Source: Tepidiphilus succinatimandens (lineage in GTDB: Bacteria > Pseudomonadota > Gammaproteobacteria > Burkholderiales > Rhodocyclaceae). From it: 64,000 nt of DNA. The DNA lies in NCBI RefSeq assembly GCF_006503695.1, contig NZ_SBIK01000007.1, forward strand, positions 1,336 to 65,335, read 5' to 3'. The translations under genes were made by a program, and so were the position numbers. The notes beneath the pieces are model-generated. The model saw only the letters and a program-made list of their open reading frames with translations. It did no database searches and was not told the origin of the DNA. This document shows, in pieces, positions 1-13,237 of the stretch; position 1 is the stretch's first letter; every line of letters starts with the position of its first letter.

Positions 1-1
1 C

Positions 2-1380
2 GTGTCTTTGAAATCACTGGAGAATCGGATGTTGAAGAGTATTCACAAGCAAAAACGACGGGCGTCACTTGCCGTTCATAGGGCTACAAAAAAGGCAACT
101 GCAGCGGGCCTGCTCATTGCGCTCACCGCAGGGGTATCTTTTGCCCAATCGCTGCCTGCTGCGCAAGCCAACCGCACAGCCCAATCTGAGTCGCAGGCCG
201 ATGTGGCGACGCCTCTGACGTTGCAGAGAGCCATCGCGTTGGCGCTCGACGGCAATCCAGACCTTACCGTCGCAAAACGTGAAATTGAGGCTGCTGAAGG
301 TCAGGTGCTTCAAGGGCAAGCGCGCCCTAACCCAGAGCTTGCCTATTTACTGGAAGACCAGCGCGCACAGACCCGTACACAAAGCGTGCAGATCAACCTT
401 CCCGTTGAAATGGGCGGCAAGCGCGCGGCCCGTATCGCGGCCGCCGAGCGAGGGCGCGACATCGCAGTGGAAGACCTGAATGTGCGGCGCATCGAAATCC
501 GCGCCGCTGTGGTCGCCGCCTTCTTCGAAACGCTGGCAGCCCAGGAGCGTGTAGCACTGGCTCTTGACAGTGTCGATTTGGCGAGAAAAGTGACCGACGC
601 GGTTGCCAAGCGCGTGGCAGCGGGTAAGGCTTCTCCCGTCGAAGAATCAAAGGCCCGGGTGGCTGAGGCCGGGGTGCGCGTTGAACTCGCCCAGGCGCAA
701 AGCGAGCTGCGCAACGCTCGGGGACGTCTTGCCAGCTTGCTGGGTGCCAATCCACCTCGCTTCACCCTCGTCGCGGGCAATATTGAAGCGCTCCCGCCCG
801 TTCCAAGCTTCGACAGTGTCCAGCAACGCCTGTCTGTCTCGCCAACCTTGCGTCGTGCGCAGCTAGAGATGGAACGCCGCAGATCACTGGTCGATTTGGA
901 GCGCAGCAAGCGGGTACCCGATGTCACCTTCAGCCTGGGAGTGAAGCGCCCCAATGAGCTGCAGCGTGATCAGCTGCTGTTCGGCGTCTCCGTGCCGTTG
1001 CCGTTGTTTGATCGCAATCAGGGCAACTTGCTGGAAGCGCTGAAGCGCGAAGACAAAGCCCGGGACGAACTCCAGGCGTTGAACGTGCGAGTCGGCACTG
1101 AAGTGATGCAAGCCCGCGAGCGGCTGGACGCCATTCGCAGGGAAGTCGAGGTCTTGCAACGGGACGTACTCCCCGGGGCTAAGAGTGCCTACGACGCAGC
1201 CACCATCGGATTCGAGAACGGCAAGTTCAACTTCCTCGAAGTGCTAGACGCGCAGCGCACCTACTTCGCCGCCAAGTCCCAATACCTCAAGGCACTGGCC
1301 GAAGCGCATCGCGCGGCGGCGGACATTGACCGGGTGCTCGGCGACTCCACCCCGAATGCCGACAAGCCATCCAATCAGGA

Positions 1381-1384
<4 letters not shown>
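2..1384 (+). CDS. czcC: CzcC-type outer-membrane efflux protein (TolC family)
   Basis: Outer-membrane channel of a tripartite heavy-metal RND exporter; it carries ions passed on by the inner-membrane pump and adaptor out of the cell. The protein has a basic N-terminus, a hydrophobic signal stretch ending near VSFAQS, then two long helical outer-membrane-efflux repeats rich in Ala, Glu and Arg, with the C-terminal motif FLEVLDAQRTYF typical of CzcC. The frame is open from base 2 (a GTG); an internal ATG at 29 (MLKSIHKQ) is an equally good start, and the true start could lie outside the window. Its stop overlaps the czcB start (ATGA), so the two are translationally coupled. GC content and codon choice look less extreme than in genes after 7.5 kb, suggesting transfer. 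The family is clear; the metal is not. Confidence 0.88.
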
Positions 1385-6154
<4,770 letters not shown>

Positions 6155-6465
6155 TTCGCTATTGGGGTGATGGACACCATCCGCTGGATATTTCGGTCAA
6201 TGGCGGGACTGCGATGGAAACTGTTCCGAACTCAATGATCCGCCTACGGGTAAAGGCTGGCAGCCATCGAATCGCCTTCAGTGCTGGCGGGAAGTCGTTT
6301 GACCGAACAATTTCCGGCATGGCAGGAGAGGTTCGCTTGGTGGGCATTACTGGCACAGACTGGTCTTGGGGTAGTTCGTCTCACGCGTGGGCAGACGACT
6401 CTGATGATCAGGTCAAAAGACAGGCTCGCCGGTCTCGTCTGATCAAAGATATATCGTTGCTGTGA
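6155..6465 (+). pseudogene. Truncated gene tail with PEGA-like sequence
   Basis: Directly after the czcA stop a different frame reads as protein-like sequence (YWGDGHHPLDISVNGG at about 6160-6207, then residues starting METVPNSM at an ATG at 6214) ending at 6465. The pattern of a short beta-rich repeat with AGSHRIAFSAGGKSF resembles PEGA-type surface domains. Because protein-like sequence continues upstream of the first ATG up to the czcA stop, I read it as the 3' end of a gene whose start was lost. If translated from 6214 it would give 83 residues after a weak GGCGGGA ribosome site. Identity is uncertain; it could be a random open frame in a mobile region. Confidence 0.35.
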
Positions 6466-6521
6466 ACAGACTCGGCCAAATGGTCGAATCCGTGCCCTCA
6501 AGACCCACCTGTTACTATCTG

Positions 6522-6567
6522 TCTCTGAAAGCGGACGCGGGTTCGGTTCCGTGCTCCACCACCAACA
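6522..6567 (+). other. tmRNA/tRNA-like 3' end remnant (possible integration scar)
   Basis: The bases CGGACGCGGGTTC, then TTCC, then GTGCTCCACCA and a second CCA-like triplet resemble the 3' end of ssrA (T-arm plus acceptor and CCA), but the second half of the T-stem is shortened and the loop TTCGGTT lacks the usual A58. No 5' part of tmRNA lies upstream. A terminator follows at once, as it would after an intact RNA gene. The 3' ends of ssrA and tRNA genes are common targets of integrases, and this spot sits between the metal-resistance block and an IS remnant. Resemblance was judged by eye only. Confidence 0.35.
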
Positions 6568-6570
6568 CCA

Positions 6571-6604
6571 AAAATCCCAACCCTTATCGGTTGGGATTTT
6601 TTTG
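6571..6604 (+). terminator. Rho-independent terminator
   Basis: A perfect 12-base stem AAAATCCCAACC / GGTTGGGATTTT with a 6-base loop (CTTATC), followed by a T run of seven. It is the strongest intrinsic terminator in the window and lies just after the tmRNA/tRNA-like remnant. It works in principle on both strands, because the left arm begins with an A run. Confidence 0.85.
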
Positions 6605-6696
6605 CTCATTCCCCCAGCATTGGCGCGGATTCCGGCCTTTGCCTCTTGAGCACGTACCTCGGGCAAGTCAAGATAGTTGTCGCCTGATTCATGCCA

Positions 6697-7098
6697 TCAC
6701 CTGCCTTCTATTTCAGCTTGGGTAGAGTCCTGAACGACGCTGTCCCGTTCCGGGTTGAGCGTGACGGCCCCGATCGGTGTCCAGTCCCGTGTCTGCCCGG
6801 ACCAGCGTGCCGGGTGACGTTCGCGGGCTTGCAGATAGGTCTGGTGCCGTGCCGCCAGGATCGCGTGGTCTTCCCCTGCATGTCGCTGGGCGGGGGTGAC
6901 GTAGCGCAGGCCGCTGTGGCGATGCTCGACGTTGTACCAGTGCACAAAGTTCTGTCCCCAGCAACGGGCTTCGTCCAGGCTGGCGAAGCCGCGCGCCGGG
7001 AATTCGGGGCGGTACTTCGCCGTCTTGAAGAGCGATTCGACGAAGGCGTTGTCGTCGGACACCCTGGGTCCTGAGGTTCCCTCCTCCCGCTGCGCCAA
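6697..7098 (-). pseudogene. IS3-family transposase OrfB, 3' remnant
   Basis: About 133 residues match the C-terminal end of the IS3-family DDE integrase domain: PRVSDDN, then the third catalytic acid within AFVESLFKTAKYRPEFPARGF, then HWYNVEHRHSGLRYVTPAQRH. Everything before PRVSDDN is missing, including the first two Asp of the DDE triad, so it cannot be active. A full OrfB has about 270-300 residues. The first residues (MAQREEGT) probably belong to the junction. I could not recognise terminal inverted repeats or a target duplication. It marks past mobile activity at the right edge of the low-GC block. Confidence 0.85.
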
Positions 7099-7503
7099 GC
7101 CGTCAATCGGTGGAATCAGGCAACACGACGATTTAGCCCCCTGACAACATGGGGAATCAACCCCGATCGATCAACTCTCCGACGTGCGTCAGCAACGGCT
7201 GTAAATTCAGTGACACAGGCCAACGAGTGCAACTTGATACACCGAGTTGAATGGAAGCGGCATCATGCTGGACCGGATCGGTGCCAGCAGTAGATCTTTC
7301 CCACCCCGGCGTCCTGCCTACTCCTTGCCTCGGCCCTGCTCGCCGAATGCAACGAGGAAAGGATGAGCGACAAGGTCTATCTCAACTCGCATGCCTGATC
7401 TTGACATTTCAATGACATCGACTTGGTACATTTACAGGAAGAAAGTTGCACCACCCCTCATCTCGACTATCATGATTCCGTTATCCCTGAGGAGGTCCAC
7501 GGC
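7099..7503. other. Intergenic region, no gene supported
   Basis: About 400 bases between the transposase remnant and the next gene. No reading frame here looks protein-like. A tiny frame (MSDKVYLNSHA, ATG at 7363) has a GAGGAAAGG ribosome site, but its only sense upstream would be as the tail of a lost gene. The right end holds promoter-like elements. The inner part is lower in GC than the following genes. Confidence 0.5.
7446..7473 (+). promoter_or_regulatory. Candidate sigma-70 promoter for the dehydrogenase operon
   Basis: TTGCAC (7446-7451), a 16-base spacer and TATCAT (7468-7473), 30 bases before the ATG at 7504. A second TTGACA lies at 7401-7406 with a poor -10 near 7427. Chosen by eye from consensus and position. 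Confidence 0.35.
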
Positions 7504-8403
7504 ATGAAAATCGCTTTTCTCGGCCTCGGCCGGATGGGTTCCGGCATGGCACAGAACCTGCTGCGCGCTGGCCATGAGCTCGTCGTCTATAACCGCACGC
7601 CGGAGCGGATGCAGCCGTTGGTGGCGCAAGGCGCGAAACCGGCAGCCAGCCCCGCGGAGGCAGTTCAGGGTGTGGATGCCCTAGTGACGATGCTTGCCGA
7701 CGATGCAGCGGTGGAAACGGTGCTCTTCGGCGCGAACGGCGCCTTTGCCGCGCTTCCTGCTGGTGCGATCCACGTCTCGTCGAGCACCCTGAGCGAGGCT
7801 TTCGTCGTGCGGCTGGCCGAGGAACACGCCCGTGCCGGGCACGGTTTCGTCTCCGCCCCGGTGTTCGGCCGGCCCGAGGCCGCCGCGGCGGGCAAACTGC
7901 GCGTGGTCGTCGCCGGAACACCGCAGTTCGTCGAATGCGCTCGTCCGATCTTCGAGGCGATCGGCGAAGCCGTGCACGTCGTCGGCACGCAACCCCAACT
8001 GGCCAACGTCGTCAAGCTCGCGGGCAACTTCATGATCATGGCGCTTCTCGAGGCGCTGGGCGAATCCTATGCCCTGATGCGCAAGGCCGGTATCGAGCCG
8101 CTGCAGTTTCTCGAGATCATCAACGGGCTCTTTCGCTCGCCGGTCTATGAAAACTACGGCCGCATCGTGGCCGAAGAGCGATTCTCCCCTGCCGGCTTCG
8201 CGGCCAAGCTGGGGCTGAAGGACGTGCGCTTCGTGCTCGCTTCGGCCGAACGCGCCGCGGCGCCCATGCCGCTCGCGAGCCTCGTGCGCGACCGCTTCCT
8301 CGCCCTGATGGCCCAGGGCGGAGAGTCGCTCGACTGGGCGGCGCTCACCCGCATCGCGGCGATGGAAGCCGGTTTGCTTTCCCCCTCAAAGGACGCCTCC
8401 TGA
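7504..8403 (+). CDS. NAD(P)-dependent beta-hydroxyacid dehydrogenase
   Basis: Cytoplasmic dehydrogenase of the 3-hydroxyisobutyrate dehydrogenase / 6-phosphogluconate-like family. The N-terminus MKIAFLGLGRMGSGMAQNLL carries the dinucleotide-binding GxGxMG motif, and the K of NVVKLAGNF fits the family's catalytic lysine. At 299 residues it has normal length. I start at the ATG at 7504, behind a strong GAGGAGG site, rather than at the longer frame from 7423. Its stop overlaps the next gene's start (TGATG). The substrate (hydroxyisobutyrate, tartronate semialdehyde, succinate semialdehyde) cannot be read from the sequence. Confidence 0.85.
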   Translation: MKIAFLGLGRMGSGMAQNLLRAGHELVVYNRTPERMQPLVAQGAKPAASPAEAVQGVDALVTMLADDAAVETVLFGANGAFAALPAGAIHVSSSTLSEAFVVRLAEEHARAGHGFVSAPVFGRPEAAAAGKLRVVVAGTPQFVECARPIFEAIGEAVHVVGTQPQLANVVKLAGNFMIMALLEALGESYALMRKAGIEPLQFLEIINGLFRSPVYENYGRIVAEERFSPAGFAAKLGLKDVRFVLASAERAAAPMPLASLVRDRFLALMAQGGESLDWAALTRIAAMEAGLLSPSKDAS

Positions 8404-9005
8404 TGATCCTCTACCTCCACGGTTTCCGCTCCTCGCCGCAATCGGTGAAGGCGAGGGCGCTCGCCGCGCACATGGCGGCCAAAGGGCTCGCCGACGCGTT
8501 CCGCTGCCCCCAGCTGCCGGTGGCTCCGGCGGAGGCGATGGCCATGCTGCGCACCGAAGTGGCGCGGCTCGCCGAGCACACAGGACGGCTGCCGACGGTG
8601 GTGGGAAGCTCGCTGGGTGGTTTCTACGCCACCCGGCTCGCCGAGGAATTGGGCGTGCGGGCGGTGGCGGCCAATCCGGTCGTCCATCCGTCGCGGGGGC
8701 TGTCCGCCTACGTGGGCCGGCTCACCAACCTCTACACCGGTGAGCCTTTCGAGTGGACGCCCGAGCACGTGGCGCAGCTGCGTGCGCTGGAGCGCGACCG
8801 CCTGGAACATCCCGAGCGGATCTGGCTGATGGTGGAGCTGGGCGACGAGCTGCTCGATCACCGCCAGACCATCGCCTTCTACCAAGGCGCGAAGCAGACG
8901 GTGCTCGAAGGGGGCGATCACAGTTTCACCCGCTGGAACGACTATCTCGACGAGATCCTCGTCTGGGCCGGGTTGATGCCGGCAGGGAAGGCAGAGAAAG
9001 ACTGA
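8403..9005 (+). CDS. yqiA: YqiA-type alpha/beta-hydrolase esterase
   Basis: Small alpha/beta hydrolase of the YqiA/YcfP family, hydrolysing short acyl esters in vitro in known members. The start MILYLHGFRSSPQSVKA is diagnostic. The nucleophile elbow G-S-S-L-G-G gives Ser70, an acidic residue lies in VELGDELLD, and the catalytic His is in GGDHSF near the C-terminus. 200 residues is the usual size. Start and previous stop overlap by one base, so it is read with the dehydrogenase. Nothing here ties it to a particular pathway. Confidence 0.85.
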   Translation: MILYLHGFRSSPQSVKARALAAHMAAKGLADAFRCPQLPVAPAEAMAMLRTEVARLAEHTGRLPTVVGSSLGGFYATRLAEELGVRAVAANPVVHPSRGLSAYVGRLTNLYTGEPFEWTPEHVAQLRALERDRLEHPERIWLMVELGDELLDHRQTIAFYQGAKQTVLEGGDHSFTRWNDYLDEILVWAGLMPAGKAEKD

Positions 9006-9055
9006 CGGCCGTCGGTGCTACCATTGACTCCACCCATTCATCGGAAGGAGCGATC

Positions 9056-9505
9056 ATGGAAGAAAAAAACCCGCCCAGTGTCAGCCTGCGCCAGATCGAA
9101 GGGTTCCAGTTCGAAGTGCGTTTCGGCGAAGGCATGCCGCCGCTTCTCACGGACGAGCCGCCGCCGCTGGGCAAGGGCACGGGCCCCACGCCGACTCACC
9201 TGCTGCTCTCGGCCGTGGGCAACTGCATGGCTTCCAGCCTCTATTTCGCCCTGACGAAGTTCAAGAATGACCCTCGAGGCGTGCGCGCCGAGGCGAGCGC
9301 CGAGATGGGGCGCAACGAAGCGGGCCGCTTGCGCGTGCGCCGCATTCACGTGCGCCTGGAAATCGGGGCGCCCGCCGCCTCCCTGCAGCACCTGGACCGC
9401 ATCCTGGGGCAGTTCGAGGAATTCTGCGTCGTCGGCCAGAGCGTGGCCGCCGGCATCCCGCTGGTGCTCAGCGTCTTCGACGGCGAAGGAGTGCAGTTGA
9501 AATGA
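9056..9505 (+). CDS. OsmC-family protein
   Basis: OsmC/Ohr-type fold, often thiol-dependent peroxidases acting on organic hydroperoxides. The two family cysteines are present: C57 in AVGNCMASSL and C124 in EEFCVVGQ. GPTPTHLLLSAVGNC is a typical core. 149 residues. A GGAAGGAG ribosome site precedes the ATG at 9056. Its stop overlaps the start of the ABC ATPase (ATGA), placing it in the osmolyte transporter operon; a link between osmotic and oxidative stress is inference. Peroxidase activity is family knowledge, not proven by the sequence. Confidence 0.85.
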   Translation: MEEKNPPSVSLRQIEGFQFEVRFGEGMPPLLTDEPPPLGKGTGPTPTHLLLSAVGNCMASSLYFALTKFKNDPRGVRAEASAEMGRNEAGRLRVRRIHVRLEIGAPAASLQHLDRILGQFEEFCVVGQSVAAGIPLVLSVFDGEGVQLK

Positions 9506-10863
9506 GCGCCACAGCACCGACGCCGACCGATTCCGTCCACCAAGCGCGCACGCCCAAGATTCGCCTGGAAAAAGTCAGCAAGATCTTCGGGCGTCATGCC
9601 GATCGGGCGCTCGAGTTGCTGGCCCAGGGGCTGGACAAGAAAACGGTACAGGAGCGCACTGGCGTCGTGGTGGGGGTCTACGACGTCTCTCTGGAAATCG
9701 CCGAAGGAGAGATCTTCGTCATCATGGGGCTGTCGGGCTGCGGCAAGTCCACGCTGTTGCGCCTCATCAATCGCCTGCACGAGCCGACCACCGGCAAAGT
9801 CTTCATCGGCGAGGAAGACATCACGGCCATGGGGGCGCATGCGCTGCGCCGTCTCCGCCGCAGCGCTTTTGGGATGGTATTCCAGAGCTTCGCCCTGCTG
9901 CCGCACCGCAATGTGCTCAGCAACGTCGAATTCGGCCTCGAGTTGCACGGCGTACCCCGCCCGACACGGAGAGAACGCGCGCAGCAGGCCATCGAGACGG
10001 TGGGCTTGAGCGGCTACGAACACAAATATCCCGACGAGCTCTCTGGCGGCATGCAGCAGCGTGTCGGGCTCGCCCGGGCGCTGGCGGTCGATCCGCAAAT
10101 CCTTTTGATGGACGAGGCCTTCAGCGCGCTCGACCCGCTCATCCGCGGCCAACTGCAAGACGACCTCATCGAGATCCAGGAGCGCGTGGGCACGACGGTG
10201 GTGTTCGTGTCGCACGACCTGGACGAGGCGATCAAGATCGGCACGCGCATTGCCATCTTGCGCGACGGGCGCTTGGTGCAGGTAGGCACCCCGCAAGAAA
10301 TCCTCGCTGCACCCGCCGACGACTACGTGAGCGCCTTCGTGCGGGGCGCCGACCGAACCAAGGTGCTCACCGCCGCCGACGTCATGCTGCCATTGCACAC
10401 TTTCGCCCATTTGCGCGATTCGCCCCGGGCCTTGTTGCGCAAGATGCAGCACAGCGGCTTCAGCGGCCTGATCGTGCTCGACAATCAGCGCCATCCCTTG
10501 GGCTATGTCGAATTACGGCAAGTGATCGAGATGCGAGACCAAGCGCGTCTCGAACGCTCCGCCTTGCGCCCCCTGCCCTGTGCCGCGCCCGAGGAACCCT
10601 TGTCGGAGCTCATTCGGCGATCCAACGTCGAAGGCTCTCCGATGGTCGTGTGCGACGCCAAGGGTCGGGTCATCGGGGTCATCGACAAAACCACCTTGCT
10701 GGCAGCCTTGGCGCAACAGGGTGAGACGGACGAATCCGCTGCCGCGACGAGTGAGCAAACCGCCGAGCAGCCGGCCTGCGCGGAGCCGACGCCCAACGAA
10801 TCCGCGCAGAAACCGCCGTCCGGCGAGTCGCGAGTCTCCATGGAACGCGAGGACAAATCATGA
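9502..10863 (+). CDS. proV: ProV-type glycine betaine/proline ABC importer ATPase
   Basis: ATP-hydrolysing subunit of a type I ABC importer for quaternary-amine osmolytes. The N-terminus has the ProV/OpuA-type KVSKIFGRHADRALELL segment. Walker A G-L-S-G-C-G-K-S is at residues 76-83, the ABC signature LSGGMQQR at 180-187 and Walker B ILLMDEAF at 200-207. A tandem CBS pair follows (about 290-405), a part that in OpuA senses ionic strength. The last ~45 residues are a low-complexity Ala/Glu/Pro/Thr tail. It overlaps osmC upstream and proW downstream. Substrate assigned by family only. Confidence 0.9.
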   Translation: MSATAPTPTDSVHQARTPKIRLEKVSKIFGRHADRALELLAQGLDKKTVQERTGVVVGVYDVSLEIAEGEIFVIMGLSGCGKSTLLRLINRLHEPTTGKVFIGEEDITAMGAHALRRLRRSAFGMVFQSFALLPHRNVLSNVEFGLELHGVPRPTRRERAQQAIETVGLSGYEHKYPDELSGGMQQRVGLARALAVDPQILLMDEAFSALDPLIRGQLQDDLIEIQERVGTTVVFVSHDLDEAIKIGTRIAILRDGRLVQVGTPQEILAAPADDYVSAFVRGADRTKVLTAADVMLPLHTFAHLRDSPRALLRKMQHSGFSGLIVLDNQRHPLGYVELRQVIEMRDQARLERSALRPLPCAAPEEPLSELIRRSNVEGSPMVVCDAKGRVIGVIDKTTLLAALAQQGETDESAAATSEQTAEQPACAEPTPNESAQKPPSGESRVSMEREDKS

Positions 10864-11729
10864 AGGAATTCGCTCCCATCCCGCTGGGTGAGTGGGTGAG
10901 TGACGGCATCGACCGGCTCACCCTCGAATACGCCACGGCCTTCGACTCGATCAGTTTCGTGATCTACGAGTTGATCGACTCCCTGCAAAGTGCTCTGCAT
11001 GCCATTCCTGCGCCGTGGTTCATCGTGCTCATTTCCCTGCTCGCCGTGCTCGCCGCAGGGTGGCGGCGCCCTGGCGGCTGGGGGCTGGGGCTTTTCACCC
11101 TGGTCGGTCTGGGCCTGGTCTGGAACCTGCGCCTGTGGGACGAGCTCATCACGACGCTCTCCCTCGTGCTCGCCAGCGAAGTCTTGGTGCTGCTCGTGGG
11201 CATCCCCTTGGGCATCGCCTCCGCCAAAAGCGCCATGGTGGAGCGCATTCTGCGCCCGGTGCTCGACGTGATGCAAACGATGCCCGCTTTCGTCTACCTC
11301 GTCCCCGCGGTAATCTTCTTCGGGCTCGGTTTGGTGCCTGGCGTGATCTCGACCACCATTTTCGCCCTCCCGCCCCTCATTCGCCTCACCAGCCTGGGTA
11401 TTCGGCAAGTGCCCCGCGAATTGGTCGAAGCCGCGCTGTCTTTCGGGGCCACGTGGTGGCAGCTGCTCACCAAGGTCCAGGTTCCCGTCGCCCTTCCTGC
11501 CATCATGGCCGGCGTCAATCAATCCATCATGCTCGGCCTCTCCATGGTCGTGATCGCCGCCATGATCGGCGCCGGGGGGCTGGGCAACGTCGTGCTCGAG
11601 GGCATCACCCAGCTCGACGTCGGCAAAGGATTCGTCGGCGGGCTCGCCGTGGTCATCCTCGCCATCGTCCTCGATCGCATCACTCAGTCCACGGGGAAAA
11701 TCTATCAACAAAAGGGGAAACCGCGATGA
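10860..11729 (+). CDS. proW: ProW-type ABC permease
   Basis: Membrane subunit of the osmolyte importer. The 289-residue protein starts with a ProW-like amphipathic region (PLGEWVSDGIDRLT), then several membrane helices and the EAA-like loop EAALSFGATWWQLLTKVQVPVALPAIMAG that contacts the ATPase. The MVVIAAMIGAGGLGN motif is typical of ProW/OpuB permeases. Starts overlap the proV stop and ends overlap the proX start by four bases each, indicating coupled translation and fixed stoichiometry. Confidence 0.93.
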   Translation: MKEFAPIPLGEWVSDGIDRLTLEYATAFDSISFVIYELIDSLQSALHAIPAPWFIVLISLLAVLAAGWRRPGGWGLGLFTLVGLGLVWNLRLWDELITTLSLVLASEVLVLLVGIPLGIASAKSAMVERILRPVLDVMQTMPAFVYLVPAVIFFGLGLVPGVISTTIFALPPLIRLTSLGIRQVPRELVEAALSFGATWWQLLTKVQVPVALPAIMAGVNQSIMLGLSMVVIAAMIGAGGLGNVVLEGITQLDVGKGFVGGLAVVILAIVLDRITQSTGKIYQQKGKPR

Positions 11730-12598
11730 AACGACGCCACTTCCTGTTCCTGAGCTCCGCGGCCGCGCTCGCTTCGTTCGTGCCGCGCGCGTTCGCCCAA
11801 AGCGCCACCGTCCGGATCACCTACGTGAAGTCCTGGCCCGACAGCAATCTGAATACGAACATCGCCGCGCACATTCTGCGCGAGCATCTGGGACAGACGG
11901 TGGAGCTGATCAACACCGACGCCGGCCCCATGTGGGCGGCCGTCGCCACCGGTCGGGCCGATGCCACGCTGACGGCATGGCTTCCCACCACCCACCAGGT
12001 CTACTGGGAACGCTACAAGGATCAGGTGATCAACCTCGGTCCGATCACCGAGGGAACCTGGTTGGGCCTGGCCGTTCCCGACTACGTCCCGATCGATTCG
12101 ATCGAAGAGCTCGATGCGCACGCCGACCGTTTCGGACGGCGCATCGTCGGCATCGAAGCCGGCGCCGGCATCATGATCAATACCCAAGAAGCGATCGAAG
12201 CCTATAGCATCAAGAACCTGCGCTTGATCAACAGCTCCACTCCGGCCATGCAGGCCGAACTCGCCCGGGCGGTGGCCCGTAAGCAGTGGATCGTGGTCAC
12301 GGCCTGGACTCCCTTGGGAATCTGGGCGCGTTTCCCACTCAAACAACTCGCCGACCCCAAGAACATCTATGGTGAGCAAGGGCATATCGATGCCGTGATC
12401 CACCCGAACCTTCAGGAGCGCTCGCCCGAGACGGTGGAATTCTTGCGACGCTACAAGATGCCGCTCGACGAACTCCAGCGCATGATGCTCGCGCTCGACG
12501 AAGGCAAAGCGCTCGAAGCGGTGACCCAGGAGTGGCTGGATCGCAATCGCGCCACGATCGAGCAGTGGGTTGCCGAAACGCAAGCCGCAGTGGGTTGA
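11726..12598 (+). CDS. proX: ProX-type osmolyte-binding protein
   Basis: Periplasmic substrate-binding protein of the importer (OpuAC family). The start MKRRHFLFLSSAAALASF looks like a signal sequence with twin Arg residues, cleaved near RAFAQS; Sec or Tat export is possible. The mature part has the OpuAC pattern VRITYVKSWPDSNLNTNIAAHIL and Trp/Tyr-rich stretches (TEGTWLGLAVPDYV, WIVVTAWTPLGIW) suited to form the aromatic cage for a quaternary ammonium. 290 residues. The start at 11726 overlaps the permease stop; the longer frame upstream is antisense noise over proW. Confidence 0.9.
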   Translation: MKRRHFLFLSSAAALASFVPRAFAQSATVRITYVKSWPDSNLNTNIAAHILREHLGQTVELINTDAGPMWAAVATGRADATLTAWLPTTHQVYWERYKDQVINLGPITEGTWLGLAVPDYVPIDSIEELDAHADRFGRRIVGIEAGAGIMINTQEAIEAYSIKNLRLINSSTPAMQAELARAVARKQWIVVTAWTPLGIWARFPLKQLADPKNIYGEQGHIDAVIHPNLQERSPETVEFLRRYKMPLDELQRMMLALDEGKALEAVTQEWLDRNRATIEQWVAETQAAVG

Positions 12599-13237
12599 AT
12601 GACGCTCATCCAATGGCTCGACTACGCGGGCGTGGCGGTGTTCGCCCTCTCGGGCGGCATCACCGCGGCGCGCAAGCGGCTCGACCCGGTCGGATTCGCC
12701 CTCATCGGCACGGTGACCGGCATCGGCGGCGGCACGCTGCGCGACCTGCTGCTCGATCGCCCCGTCTACTGGATCACGCAGTGGGAATATCTCGTCATCA
12801 CTCTGCTCGCCGCCTGGGCGGTGTTCGTCTGGGGGCGTTTCGCGCCGCGCCCGGCACGCCCCGTGCGCTGGAGCCGGCTGCTCGACTGGGCCGACGCCAT
12901 AGGGCTGTCGGTCTTCGCCCTCATCGGTGCGCAAGCCGCGCTCTCGGCCGGGGCCAACGGATTCATCGCCGTGGTCATGGGCATGATGACGGCGAGTTTC
13001 GGCGGATTGCTGCGCGACATCCTCTGCAACGAGATCCCCATGATCCTGCACCGGGAGATCTATGCCTCCGCCGCCGCAGCCGGGGCCGCGGTCTACGTTT
13101 TGGGGCTACGAGCCGGCTGGCCCCACGATCCCACGCTCGCCGCTGGTGCCGGCACGGCCCTCGCGCTGCGCGGACTGGGCATCACGCGGGGCTGGCATCT
13201 GCCGGCGTACCAAGGGGAAACCCCTCACAACCCATAA
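12599..13237 (+). CDS. TRIC/YicG-family cation-channel-like membrane protein
   Basis: Seven-helix membrane protein of the UPF0126/TRIC family, with two repeats each holding a Gly-rich motif (GTVTGIGGGTLRDLLL early; GMMTASFGGLLRDILC later). Prokaryotic TRIC proteins form trimeric K+-conducting channels. 212 residues. ATG directly follows the proX stop, so it may be read with the osmolyte importer, which would fit ion balance under osmotic stress (inference). Its 3' end overlaps the convergent cysB gene by 13 bases. Confidence 0.88.
   Translation: MTLIQWLDYAGVAVFALSGGITAARKRLDPVGFALIGTVTGIGGGTLRDLLLDRPVYWITQWEYLVITLLAAWAVFVWGRFAPRPARPVRWSRLLDWADAIGLSVFALIGAQAALSAGANGFIAVVMGMMTASFGGLLRDILCNEIPMILHREIYASAAAAGAAVYVLGLRAGWPHDPTLAAGAGTALALRGLGITRGWHLPAYQGETPHNP

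Noticed and set aside
6470-6604. Complete tmRNA or tRNA gene
   Set aside because: Only the 3' ~30 bases are RNA-gene-like; no matching 5' acceptor strand, D-arm or tag frame is present upstream.
6462-6725. 87-codon frame across the RNA-like remnant and terminator
   Set aside because: It reads through a perfect terminator hairpin and has no ribosome site or protein-like pattern.
6691-7074. Plus-strand open frame across the transposase remnant
   Set aside because: The minus strand here matches an IS3 OrfB end, and the plus-strand translation has no family features.
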